This document shows positions 35,762 to 47,046 of a DNA stretch of 64,000 nt, piece by piece. The notes under the pieces are model-generated. The model saw nothing but the letters and a program-made list of their open reading frames with translations, was not told where the DNA came from and searched no databases. This DNA comes from Sorghum bicolor (Eukaryota > Streptophyta > Magnoliopsida > Poales > Poaceae): positions 41,298,338-41,362,337 of the forward strand of contig NC_012879.2 in the NCBI RefSeq assembly GCF_000003195.3. Reading direction: 5' to 3'. The position numbers and the translations under genes were made by a program. Positions within the stretch are counted from its first letter, which is position 1. Each line of letters starts with the position of its first letter.

Positions 35762-36841
35762 CTATTTGGGGTCGAGGTCGGCGCTGATCGCCAGCACTTT
35801 GCCGTCGGAGTTGTTGGGGTCGAGCGGGATCTTCTTGGTTCCTTCCGCCGCCTCGAAGGTGCCCGCATGACGCTTAGGCTCTGGAGCCTCAGCGGCCATG
35901 GCCTCGAGCTTTGCAACGAGCTCGGTGGAGCTCTCGACCGCCTCCCCGTACTCGACGCACTCGACGTCGCACTCGTACGCGTGCTCGAAGGAGGAACTGA
36001 CAGTGATGACGCCTTTGGGACCAGGCATCTTCAGCTTCAAGTAGGTGTAGTTGGGTATAGCCATGAACTTGGCGTAGCCCGGGCGCCCGATGATGGCGTG
36101 GTACGTGCCTCGGAACCCAACCACCTCAAAAGTGAGGGTCTCCTTCCTGAAGTTGGCCGCTGTGCCGAAGCAGACCGGTAGGTCAATTCGACCTACTGGC
36201 AGTGCCTTTTTCCCTGGCACGATGCCATGGAAACCGCCGGCGCTTGGCTGGAGGCGTCCTCTATCGATGCCGAGGAGGTCGAGGGTCTCGAGGTAGATGA
36301 TGTTGAGGCTGCTGCCACCATCCATCAGCACTTTCGAGAGTCGGGTGTTGACGATGATGGGGTCGACGACGAGCGGGTAGACGCCTGGGGCGACTACCTT
36401 GTCGGGGTGGTCCTCTCGGTCGAAAGTGATAGGAGTGCTTGACCAGCTAAGGTACTGGGGCACCGCCATTCTTGCCGCAAAGACTTCGCGACGCTCCTTT
36501 TTGCGCTGCCTCATGGTTAATTGAGTCGAGGGCCCGCCATAGATCATGTAGCAGTCGTGGACGGCGGGGAAGCCGTCGTCATCTTTGTTGTCCTCCTTGC
36601 TGCCACCCTTCTCTTTCTTGGAGTCATCGCGCGTATCTTTTTTGAACCCCAGACCGTCGAAATGCTTTCTCAGCATACGACAGTCCTTGAGCTTGTGGTT
36701 GGCGCCTCCCTTATGGTAAGGGCACGGCTCCTCCAACATCTTGTCAAAGATGCCTCCATCCGGAGGGCCTCGAGGCTTCTTTCGATCCATGGCGGCGACA
36801 AGGTTGTCATCGGAATCTTCCCGGTGGAACTGCCGCACTTT
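35762..36841 (-). pseudogene. Nucleocapsid end and aspartic protease of the inner element
   Basis: A zinc-knuckle-like segment (CPYHKGGANHKLKDC) is followed by the retroviral-type aspartic protease with active site VLMDGGSSLNII at about 36295-36330. DGG replaces the usual DSG/DTG, as is common in this lineage. The protein remains open between TAG codons at 36842-36844 and 35762-35764. Confidence 0.85.
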
Positions 36842-38872
36842 CTACTTCTTTTTATTTGTCTTGAGGCCTCGACTGGGGGTCCCATCTTCGTCGACGGGCT
36901 GCTTGCCTTTTCTTCCTTCTGAGCTGAAGAAGGCGCCGACTGCCTCTTCCCCTGCCGCGTAGTTGGCTACTACGTCCATCAGCTCGTCGACGGTCTGAGG
37001 TCGATTGCGACCTAATTCCCGCACCAAGTCTCGACTGGTGGTGCGCGAGACAAACGCCAAGATGACGTCGTGGTCAGGGATGTGCGGCAGCTCAGTGCGC
37101 TGCTTCGAGAAGCGTCGAGCATACTCCCAAAGAGTTTCTCCCGACTTCTGCTTGCACTTGCTGAGGTCCCACGAGTTCCCTGGCCGTATGTAGGTCCCTT
37201 TGAAGTTACCCTCGAAGACTCTGACCAGATCAACCCAGTTGTGGATCTGATTGGCATGGAGTTCCTCGAGCCATCGACGGGCGGTGTCGGAGAGGAAAAG
37301 GGGTAGCTATCTGATGATGGCTCGATCATCACCTCGAGCGCCACCTAGCTGACAGGCCAGCCTGAAGTCGGCCAGCCACAACTCTGGTTTGGTCTCTCCA
37401 TTGTACTTCGCGATGCTGGTCGGGGGTCGAAACGGATTGGGCAGGGGCGTGATGCGGATCGCCCTGCTGAACACCCGTGGGCCTGGTGGCTCGGGGGCCA
37501 CCCGGTCCTCGTCGCTGTCGTATCTCCCACCGCGATGCGCGCTATAACCGCACTCTTTCGCGTCTCCGTGCCGGCGGCGTCGATTTTCTTTGATGTCGTG
37601 CCGCGCGTCGTGTCGACGTTGATTGTCGACGGGGAGGATGAGAGCGGTCTTTCTACCTCGAGGGGGAGGTTGTTGATGGACTGACACCTCTTCTTCGTTT
37701 AGAGGCTGTTCGTCGCGCTTCTCTGTGGCAGCTCCTCGTCGTCGAGACGCCGAACTTTCATCTCGAATGCGTCGGGCCTGGGAATTCGACGGCTCTGGCA
37801 TGTTACGTAGCAGCATCGTCACTGCCACTACATTCTGGCCTGCTCGAGGGAAACGGCTGACAGGTTGCTCTGGCTCTGTGTCGCCGATGATCTGTCGATG
37901 TACCTCTCGAGCGCGTCTGCGGACACTTCCGCCCGGCGGGTAGGGCAGGTCTTGCTCGAGGATTTGCTCGAGCAGGACGAGGCGCTCGCGGTCTTCGTCG
38001 AGCTTCATCTTGAGCTCCCGCAGCTGCGCGAGCTGCGCGGTTCTGTCTTCCTGAGGAGGTGGGTCGACCTGTCCGTCGTTCCCAGGCGTCCTGGGGTCTT
38101 CTCGCGCCGCGGGGGTTCGACCACCCGCAGCAGCATCCCGTGTCTCGTCAGTAGTTTCTACCGCCCCGTCGATGTGATAGCATTCCCTCGTAGGGTCATA
38201 GCTATCTGTCTCGGAGTCGGAGTCCGGTTCGGCGGCGTAGAAACACCCACGTCCTTCCTCCAGCAATCGTTGCCTGAGGGAGGTGATCGAGTATCGTCCG
38301 GGGCCTAGACGACGGAGGCCTTGTACTCGGGAAAGGTCCGGCAGCTCGGACGCCGGCCGCCGCGCTTCAGAACTACGTGGGAGGACCATTGGTCTTTCTA
38401 CGTACGTCTGGGCGTTTGGGCATATCGCCCTGGCGAGCGACGCCGCGGCGTTGTCCAATCCGAACGGCAGTGCCGCTCTTGGAGAGAACAACCCGTGTGG
38501 AAGTAGCCTAGCTGCGGTGGGGGAGAGCGTGCGAGACGCGTCCCCTCCCGTCGTCGCGCGGTGCTGAGTCGTCGCGCTTGTTGCTCCGTCACACGGTGCT
38601 GCCGACTTGTGGCCTACGTCCTGCCTCGCACGAGTTGTTGGTCGTGCTGAAGCAGAGGGGCCGCGGTGGTGCTGTCCGCGCCTCTTCTTAGGCGGGGAGG
38701 CGTGATGGTGAGGGCGTCTCGGGGCCTTCAACCGTGCTGGTGTAACGCGGGCTCCTCCTGGTCCTTTGACTGAGAGCAAGATCATATCGTAGCCGGAGCC
38801 CGTAGACATGAACTCGAGACTCCCAAACCAAATCACCGTGGAGCGCGGAAACGGCGAGGCAAGAGTAGCCAT
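36842..38872 (-). pseudogene. Gag of the inner element
   Basis: The likely start is the ATG at 38872 (MATLASPF), 39 bp after the primer-binding site. An arginine- and acid-rich N-terminal region precedes the retrotransposon gag core, which starts near PTSIAKYNGETKPELWL. A TAG at 37307-37309 cuts the core and the frame continues to a TAG at 36842-36844. All gag-pol segments down to 33884 share one reading frame, so the stops are point changes rather than indels. Confidence 0.85.
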
Positions 38873-38910
38873 CCGGAAAGGAGTGGGGAATCGATGAAAA
38901 ACACGCAGGA

Positions 38911-38928
38911 CCCCTACCTGGCGCGCCA
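38911..38928 (-). promoter_or_regulatory. Primer-binding site of the inner element
   Basis: The minus strand reads TGGCGCGCCAGGTAGGGG two bases after the 5' LTR. This starts with the TGG expected to pair with a tRNA 3' CCA end. I do not assign the tRNA. Confidence 0.7.
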
Positions 38929-38930
38929 AT

Positions 38931-39921
38931 TGTCGGTGTTTTTCCCCCGGGGGGTCACACCAACGAGTAAATTTGTATGCGTGCTCCCTTTCCCGGATGG
39001 TGATGCAAGAAGACACAGAGATTTATCCTGGTTCGGGCAAGAGAAGGCCCTACGTCCAGCGGGGGGGAGAGAGTTTGTATTATCTTGCACCTAAGTGCTT
39101 GTACAGGGGCGAATACAAGCGTGGTATGAAGTGTGGAGCTCTACTACGTATGAGCGTGGTCTTGTGTCGTGATCTCCTGTTCTATTCCTGAGTCCCTCCT
39201 TTTATAGTTCCAAGGAAGGGCCTAGGGTACATGTATAGGCGTAGGAATTGGAGTCGATAGCAGCATGGATCGCTGACCTACTCGAGGTTTCCGTACCGGC
39301 ATGCCCTCGAGTCGTCCCGTCTTAATAGCCTGGTGATGATCACGCGTGCCCCTGCATTCTGCTCTGCGCGCCGTCTTGGATTGGTTCGGCGGATGCACGC
39401 TTATATGGCTCGGCGGCAAATCCGGCGGAGCGGTTACGGCGTGGTCAGTCGACGCCCGACTCGTCTCCAGGAAGGAGCCTGGTGAAGTCGAGGGTTGGAC
39501 GCCGTACGAGGTGTCGATATCTGGAGCGCTGACCTTGGGTGTCTCGAGGGGATCCCGATTAGACGTTCCATCCTTGTTTCCCGCGTCCTGACACGCCCTG
39601 GGTCGTTCGGTGGGAAGGCTGCAAAAAGAACGATGGGACAGAAGCCTCCCGTGACCCGTGTGTTAGGTGGGGAAGCGTCAGGTGCATTAAATGCCCTGGC
39701 TCTCATGCGCGCGTCAGGCGGCGGACAGTGTCCTTGCGCTCGACGCCTCTCGGTTCGCTCGAGCCCGCTTCCGTATTCGACGGCAGTTGTCGCTCGAGCC
39801 CTGACCGATTCGCTCGACGCTATTTCCGTCTTCGAGGCTGCGGCCGTCGATGGCCGCGCGTGTGTACGGATGGTCTCGTTATACGCATTGGTGAGGGTAC
39901 CCCTCGTTGATACCCTCGACA
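38931..39921 (-). repeat. 5' LTR of the inner element
   Basis: The 991-bp LTR is identical to 25830-26820 except for about seven substitutions. It carries the same TATA box on the minus strand (about 39195-39207). Confidence 0.95.
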
Positions 39922-40613
39922 CCAGACTTAACCACCACATCATCAATATAAATTTCCACCAACTTGCCGATGAACTCATGGAAGATAAAATTCATAGCCC
40001 TCTGATAGGTAGCACCAACATTTTTCAAGCCAAAGGTCATGACTATCCACTAAAACAACCCAACATGACCAGGACATCTAAATGCAGTATTTGGAATATC
40101 TTCTTCAGCCATGAATATTTGATTGTATCCTGCATTGCTATCCATAAAGCTGATGATCCGATGCCTAGCCGCAGCATCAACCAGTAGATTGGCAATTGGC
40201 ATGGGGTAACCATCCATCGGCGTAGCTTTATTAAGATTCCTAAAATCAATACAATCTCGAAGCTTCCCATTTTTCTTGTAAACTGGAACAACATTGGAAA
40301 TCCACTCGGCATACCGACACTGCCGAATAAATTTAGCTTCGATAAGTTTGGTTATTTCGGCTTTAATATCAGGAAGGATATTAGGATTACATCGGCGAGC
40401 TGGCTGCTGATGTGGCTGAAATCTAGACTTGATGGGTAACCGATGTTCAATAATTGATCGGTCTAAACCAGGCATCTCAGTATAATCCCAAGCAAAGCAA
40501 TCTTTATATTCCTTTAACAAATCGGTTAACTGTTGCTTACACTCAGAACTTAACTTAGCACTAATAAAAGTAGGTCTAGGCTTATCACCACTACTTATAT
40601 CTACTTCTACCAA
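39922..40613 (-). pseudogene. Reverse transcriptase of element B, cut by the inner element
   Basis: The frame contains the RT N-terminus, SFMDSNAGYNQIF, and FGLKNVGATYQRAMN. It ends in YIDDVVVKS at 39939-39950, right at the insertion site. A TAG near 40050 interrupts it before the FGLKN motif. The rest of RT is not found beyond the inner element, because B also carries a deletion there. Confidence 0.9.
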
Positions 40614-40669
40614 ATCATCGGCCGATGTGAATCCCTAGCCTAATTTTCCATCATCGGCGAACCTATCCA

Positions 40670-41374
40670 TCAAAATTCCTCATCAGAACTGACTGCTTGG
40701 ATCAGTGGAATTTCATAATCGGCAACTTTGAGGAAATCCTTCTCCCAAATTTCTCCTGAGATACATCTAGTCCTCTCATAGGTGTCTGCCTCTGCCGATG
40801 CAATGACATAAGAAGAATCTCCCGGGACAATCTCAATCTTGTCACCTACCCACTGAACCAAGCACTGGTGCATTATAGACGGGATGCAACAATTGGCATG
40901 AATCCAATCTCTCCCTAGCAGTAAATTAGAAGCACCTTTTCCACTAATCACGAAGAAGGTCGTCGGCAAGGTTTTGCTGCCGATGGTCAACTCGACGCAT
41001 ATTGCCCCCTTAACTGGAGACATATTCCCTTCAAAATCTTTTAGCATCATATCGGTTTTGGTCAAATCTTGATCTCCTTTTCCAAGCTTCCGATAGACCG
41101 CATACGGCATGATATTGATAGCAACTCCACCATCAATTAATATCTTGGTCATTGGCTGACCATCAACTTTTCCTTTGACAAACAGAGCTTTAAGATGCTG
41201 CCTTTCATTGTCGGCAGGCTTTTCAAAGATAGCTGTCATCGGATCTAGAGCCAACTGAGCTATCTGGTCGGAAAACTCCAACTCCTCATCATCACTGGAC
41301 GACGCAAGAAACTCCATCTGCAACATAAATACCATGTTGACATCTGCCGATGGTCCCTTTCCCTTTGGATCCAG
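40670..41374 (-). pseudogene. Aspartic protease of element B
   Basis: The protease active site reads KILIDGGVAINIMPY, followed by LLLGRDWIH as the second conserved box. It is in frame with the upstream segment, from which it is separated by a TAG at 41375-41377. Confidence 0.88.
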
Positions 41375-44287
41375 CTACTGCTGATCCCCAGACTGGCCAG
41401 AGTTCTCGTCCTTGCTTAGCTCTTCTCGTCTTTCGCGCTGCAGTCTCCTTTTTTGTGTCTTATTCAACCCCTCTGGACACCATGGGGGAAGTGGTGACTG
41501 CCTTGCCGATGGTCGACGATGTTCCCTTGACTCCATCCGATAAGTATTGGCATCCCTGCAAAATATGAACACATCGGGAACCCGAGCATCCGCCATCTCT
41601 TCAAGCTCTTCTTGATTTCTGGGAAAATATTGGACACGATCACCAAGCCTATCGTGTACACTGAGTCTACCCCCCAGCCGATCATGAACTGATGCTCTCC
41701 CCCTAATCGGCCCATTAAACCGCCGATCATCATCGTGATAGCGCCGATCGGATCTGTCATACCGATCATAGCCATTGCATTCAGGGCAGTCCCTAACGGT
41801 AGGCAATTTGATGTTCTGCTCCCAGCAATGGATAAAGTACGGGCAATTCCAGTGATCCTTGTGCCGATTCCACTCCTGTCGACGTCTTTCTTCCTCCCGA
41901 CGATAATCTTCTTGCTGGCGCCGATACCGATCTTCACGTTGCTGCCAAGTTTCCCGAGGCCTTCTATGAGTTATCACAATACCGGATCGGGGAGGCCTTC
42001 CTGAGCTATCTCCCTCCTGGATTAAACCTTTTCCTTTGGCATCGGCAGCAGTAATCTGATGTTGAGGATCTACCGATGCTTCTCTCAGCTGCTTCCGAGG
42101 TCAAGACTTTAGTCTTCCCCTTGGCATCCAACATATTCGTTGGGAAAGGATGTTGATCGATCTTCATCGGCTTCTGAGTTTTAGAACTATCAAACTTGAT
42201 CCTCCTAGATTCTATAGCCGATTGTAGTTATTGTCTAAAAACCTTGCACTCATTGGTGCTGTGAGAAGTTGCATTGTGCCACTTGCAGTATTTGATCTTC
42301 TTTAATTCTTCGGCCGATGGAATAACATGATTAGGCGACAATTTGATTTGCCCTTCCTGAAGTAGAAAATCAAATATCCTATCGGCTTTAGTAATGTCAA
42401 ATGCAAACTTCTCTGGCTCCTTATGCCCAAAAGGGCAAGACATCGGCGTCTTATTTTTCACCCACTCTGCCAAGCCGATGACTGGTTCTTCATCAGAATC
42501 TGAGCTTGTTGCTTCATCAACAAATGACAACTTTTTGTTCCAAGCTCTCTTAGGTTCAAAGGGTTTGATATCCTGGTTGGAGATCCTCTGGACCAAGTGA
42601 CTTAAGCTTTCAAACTCTTGAGAAGCATACTTGTCCTTGATATGTGGCAACAAACCCTAGAAAGCCAAATCGGCTAGCTACCGATCGTCCAACACCAGAC
42701 TATAGCACTTGTTCTTAACTTCTCGCAATCTCTGTACAAAGCTTTCAACCGATTCATCATTGCGTTGCTTCAATCTGACCAAATCGGTGATTTTCTTCTC
42801 GTGAACTCCAGAGAAGAAGTACTTGTGGAACTGCTTTTCTGGATCGGCCCAAGTGATTACTGAGTTGGGAGGTAACGATATAAACCAAGTGAACGCCGAT
42901 CCAGACAATGATGACGAGAACAATCGAACCCTTAACTCGTCTCGGTTGGCAGCTTCCCCACACTGGATGATGAACCTATTGACATGTTCCATGGTTGATG
43001 TATCATCCTGCCCAGAAAACTTAGTGAAATCTGGTACCTTGTACCGATTTGGAAGTGGAATTAAATCATATGCAGGAGGATACGGTGTCCGATAAGAGTA
43101 AGTGTTGACTTTGGGTTTTATCCTAAATTGGTCCCTCATTACTTCAGCAATCTTATCGGCCCAATAAGCATCGGCATCTTGCCGATGAGGCGGTTGCGGA
43201 TCTGGCACCTGCTGATATGTTTCCACGTGTCTATGCGGTGCACGGTCTGCATGGAACATTGGGTTAATCATTTGACCACCCATCTGCTGACCACCAATCT
43301 ATCAGCCACCAGTCTGTTGGCCACCGATCTGCTGACCACCAATCTGGTGGCCACCGATCTACTGGCCAAGATTCATCTGCTGGTTGGCCAACCCTTGATT
43401 CTAGAACCCAGGTTGGATCTGGCCCTGTTGAAACCCTGGAACTTGATGATTTTGTTGAAGCATCTGTGGAAAGACTAACTGCCCGGTCCATCCACTATTA
43501 GGATTCATCAGCATAGGCCCTGCCGATGTCTGGTAATTGGGCATCATCATCGAATTGACATCGGCATAGGTCTAGTGTAAGGTCTTGCAGTAGTAGTTGT
43601 AGTATATTGGGGACTCTGATTCATCGGCAGATTTGGTGGTGCCGATGCCATAGAAGCCTTAACTCTCATATCAGCCGTTTGAGACGTGCCAGGCGTCTTC
43701 AACGTCATCTCTGGGGGCATACCATAACCCCACCAGTTAGGAGGAACAGATCCCGACATTGCCTATGCCAATAGATCTATGGCAAGCTTGATTTGCTCAT
43801 CTGAAGTTGATAGATTGGTTGTCATCGGCGTAGATTGCACATCAGTGAGTCCTAATGTGCTCGGAGGAGTGGTAGTCTCTGTACCCGCAGCAGCTGTTGT
43901 AGCCGATGGAGCTGTGATGACTGGTGACCCCGACTGATGATGAGAAGGACCCACATAATTTGGTGGCAATTGTCCTTCTTTGAAAGTTCTAGCCACGGCA
44001 TTGAAAACCGTATTGGACAGCACACTAGCTTGATTGATCAAGGCACGGTTAATAGCACTATCAACCATGTCTTGAAGTTTACCAGGATTGGCATCAAAAG
44101 TAACCTGCCGAGGAGCCGGCAGTGCTTCTTTCTGGATTACTTCGCCACTCCTGTTGATGCTGAAGGACTTCAAACATTGTTGCTTGTAATCCTCCATGGC
44201 TTTTGCAATAGCTTGCTTCTGCTCATCTCTGAGATTGGCTTCCGTCACCGGGATGACGTTCTCCAAATCGAACTCGGTAGTCGACAT
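41375..44287 (-). pseudogene. Gag of element B, several breaks
   Basis: The likely start is the ATG at 44287 (MSTTEFDLENV). A Gln- and Pro-rich region with a short tandem repeat (DRWPPD-like, about 43270-43400) follows. The gag core lies at 43200-42678 (FTKFSGQDDTSTMEHVNRFI...FHKYFFSG). A zinc-finger-like segment (YCKWHNATSHSTNEC) and an Arg-rich stretch (41977-41700) come next. Stops or frame changes occur at 43763, 43547, near 43290, 42678, near 42230 and at 41375, so no full capsid protein is made. Confidence 0.85.
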
Positions 44288-44310
44288 GTTGATCTTGATC
44301 TTGAATCTGT

Positions 44311-44328
44311 CCCACCGGGCGTGCCAAA
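44311..44328 (-). promoter_or_regulatory. Primer-binding site of element B
   Basis: The minus strand reads TTTGGCACGCCCGGTGGG about five bases after the 5' LTR end. It is TGG-containing as expected for a tRNA primer. The tRNA is not assigned. Confidence 0.55.
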
Positions 44329-44333
44329 AGATG

Positions 44334-45045
44334 TGTTGATGCAAAATTAATCTGCAAACACAAAGGGCTAATACCCGATTCAAACGTTAAGGCGTGCCAG
44401 CCGATTTGACCTTACTATCGGCAAAGGTGATAACTCGAATACTTTGGTCCCGACAACAGCGATGCGCCCGGATGTCACGGCCAAGAGGTATTCACGCGGA
44501 ACTCGAGAATACGCCGAACTTAAGTCGACGAATTCCTAAGAACTCGTAATAAAAAGGAAAAGTATGACGAAGTCATCGAAAAAGTACATGCTAGAATATG
44601 AGTAAAAACTTGTGTTTGATTTATTGATAGATTGATCATTACAAGGCCCTAGGGTCTATATTTATTCCCTGCTCAAAGAGCTACAATCAGACACGACTAG
44701 GACTCGAATTCCAAATTTAAATCCGTATACAAAACAAATTTAAATAACTAAGGAAAACATAAAGCTACCCCCTTGTAACCGACTAGGACACCACCATAGA
44801 TCAATCGGCAACCTCTACGCTTTCCTTCAGTGTCATCGGCAGACTTCCTGTTATGGCCATCGGCAAGCATTTATATTGATCATCGGTAAGAGCACGTCAC
44901 CACCTCTGGACTTAGTCATATTCAATCATCTCTTCATCGGCAACTATCCTCATCGGCAACTCTTCTGCAGACCAATTACCATTGCTCCACCTGCCGATCC
45001 ATACTCTACAGGTCCCTGGGTACGTGTCCAAAAACGGTGTCAACA
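44334..45045 (-). repeat. 5' LTR of element B
   Basis: This 712-bp partner of 19122-19837 has a TATA region on the minus strand altered from TATAAATG to AATAAATA. The target duplication GAACT follows at 45046-45050. Confidence 0.93.
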
Positions 45046-45119
45046 GAACTTCAGTTTCTTCACTTCCTCTGAGATCCTCTGAGATCTATTGGTGTGAGAA
45101 ACCAATCTTTGCACCAACA
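45046..45119 (+). repeat. Remaining end of the LTR of element C
   Basis: After the GAACT duplication the sequence continues the LTR interrupted at 19121. It probably ends at ...CACCAACA (45119), matching the TGTT start at 17719. The end point is inferred from terminal symmetry only. Confidence 0.45.
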
Positions 45120-46072
45120 AATACAAAGGACTTAACAAGACTTTCACTCTCGCAATCTACTTTCGGACTATAAACGGTAATCGCAGATAAATACGGTTTA
45201 AACACCTTGCCTACACAATATCTTTCACTTACGCATCAGTCTAATGAGTAAGCGCTATACGATCCTATGCATAAACATAATTCTAATCTAACTATGCTAA
45301 GCATATAATCAAAGTAGGCTAATAACAATATAATTAAGAACATAAGCAAATAAATAAAGTCAATTCTGATATAATCAAATAGATCAAAGCCATATTCATA
45401 CTAGTAAGAACTAATATGAATATCACAAAGAGAATAATAGTTTACCAAGAACAAAGATAGGTCTAGACTCCAAGCTTAAATCGACTCCTTCTAGATATAC
45501 CTATGTAGCTATGTTATAGAACTATAGAGATCTAACTGAGATGGTGCCTAAGAACTCTAAAGAGATACATCCATTCGAGAATAATGAACTCCTCCTCTCC
45601 ATGGGGGGTCAGGGTTGTATTTATAGCCCGCTAAGAAGCACCATAGCCCTCGGATCAAACCGACTTAAACGTATGCACAAGATTACTTCTCAAAGGCGGT
45701 GGAGGCAGGATCCGCAAGGTGGAACCTGATTGGTTCATCTCACTAGGCGGCCGCCGCTGCTAGGTGCGGCGGCCGCCGCTGCTAGGTGGGGCGCCCGCCC
45801 CTAGCTGGCTGCTAGGGGGGCCCCACTTTGCAAGGTCACCTTCTCGTGTCTTCTAGAGTATTCCTGAGTTGGCGTTCACATATTTTCTCTATGTAAATCT
45901 GACATTTGGACCTCCTTTTGCTCTTATTCCGATAACCCCCTGTAGAAATAGACAATCACTAAAACTTATGGAATTTTGTTCTTGATAAACCCTATAGCTA
46001 GATGATATTCTGATTTTAATCCTTTCTCATGTTATGTTGACGGTTAAAAAGAGTACTTATCTACCGTCAACA
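45120..46072 (-). repeat. LTR related to the F LTR, minus orientation
   Basis: Read from 46072 it starts TGTTGACGGTAGATAAG and shares the conserved block, GGGGCGCCCGCCCC (45788-45801) and a TATA box (GCTATAAATAC, about 45620) with the copies at 12020-14576. A 20-bp direct repeat (GGCGGCCGCCGCTGCTAGGT) occurs twice at about 45754-45788. The left (U5) end is not defined. Confidence 0.65.
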
Positions 46073-47046
46073 GTGTCTTTCTGGGATAAAGCCCTAGGAT
46101 GGAGGTGTTGTATGGCACGGGCACTGGATGTCCCGACGAGCGAGGCATCGACTGGCCCCATGAGAAGATGTCCTGTTCGGTCATCTTAAGGACATATATG
46201 TTCTATGGACCAGGTCTTAGGAATCCTTGCACCCCCCGCTTGCTTTCGTGGGAGGGAGACAAATGTTTGACCGGCTAGGGTGATGCCACTACTACTAGGT
46301 TGATAGCGGATAGTGTAGGGAGGTACGGGCATGGGACTCACACCCTTCTAAGACAACGTAGTGACCTTGGGGGCCTGTACTACGTTTCACAGTCTCAGCA
46401 TGCCGGTGGTACTCTGGCATGGCCCCAGTTTTGAGTGGTAGAGTGTCATCGTGTTAGTCAGAAGGCAGCCCAATATTAGTCTGCACGATGTACAACATCG
46501 ATGATGGTGATCTTTGTGGGTGGTGTCAACCTCTACATAGTTTCTGGTTGATCTATCCATATATATGCCGTCTTATGACTATGGAGCTTTCCTAAGTATA
46601 GCTTCACTTGACTAGAGAGAGGAGTCATTTCTATCTTCCCCTGGGTTTGGTGTTGGTTTCCGGTGTTGGCCATTGAGCCAAGGCACCAGCGGGAGTCTTC
46701 CTTGCTGCCTAGAGAGCGAGTGTGTGGTGAGGTGTGTTGGGACGGATGAATGTGTGGAGAAGATAGAATGGAACTTGATGAAATATTATTAAATTGTGAC
46801 TTACTCGCATAGGAAACTATAACCATATTATAGGTGTATTATTATGTACTCTTGCATTCCACCTACCACAAAGTAACGCAAAAAGCATACTGATACTTTG
46901 GAAACAGGTTTAGGGCCTGAATATGATTGCGCAATAGACTACTTGGAGGAGTAGCCGTCTCGTTCCTACGCTATGGAGGAATTGAAGTCCGCACCTGTTG
47001 TCGCTCTGTCTTGTTGCAACTTGCAATTCGAGATGCTATGTGTGTG
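46073..47046. other. Unassigned repeat-like sequence
   Basis: No gene or element end is recognised. A 97-residue minus-strand frame (46533-46826) has no known motif. Confidence 0.3.

Larger units (their letters stand above)
25830..39921 (-). mobile_element. Inner element: complete Tat-lineage Ty3/gypsy element, young insertion
   Basis: The 14,092-bp element has two 991-bp LTRs and a perfect target duplication CCAGA (25825-25829 and 39922-39926). On the minus strand it runs 5' LTR, primer site, gag, protease, RT, two RNase H domains, integrase. A plus-strand extra ORF, the polypurine tract and the 3' LTR follow. I count seven differences between the LTRs, which indicates a recent insertion. 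It is nonetheless defective, with five in-frame stops and one frameshift in gag-pol. Confidence 0.95.
19122..45045 (-). mobile_element. Element B: full-length Tat-lineage Ty3/gypsy element with nested insertion
   Basis: Both LTRs are present and the target duplication GAACT is perfect (19117-19121 and 45046-45050). Without the inner insertion the element is about 11.8 kb. Order on the minus strand: 5' LTR (44334-45045), primer site, gag, protease, RT, second RNase H, integrase, then a plus-strand extra ORF, polypurine tract and 3' LTR (19122-19837). The archaeal-type second RNase H and the antisense ORF before the 3' LTR are hallmarks of the Tat lineage. The LTRs differ at roughly 25-28 sites in about 712 bp (hand count), so the insertion is clearly older than the inner one. 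Confidence 0.93.

Noticed and set aside
35534..36181. 215-residue plus-strand frame across the protease/RT region of the inner element
   Set aside because: It is the reverse-strand shadow of the clearly recognisable minus-strand polyprotein.
37307..37309. TAG in gag of the inner element considered as programmed readthrough
   Set aside because: The following codon (CTA) does not match the usual readthrough context, and four further stops in gag-pol argue for decay.
43264..43491. Short tandem repeat in gag of element B considered as a CRISPR-like or regulatory array
   Set aside because: The repeats are adjacent coding-type units with no spacer structure, inside a retrotransposon of a plant genome.
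14576..46072. The LTR fragments ending at 14576 and 46072 considered as the two LTRs of one large element
   Set aside because: Both face the same way but lack the polypurine tract and primer site in the required places, and their flanks (TCGAC and GTGTC) do not match.
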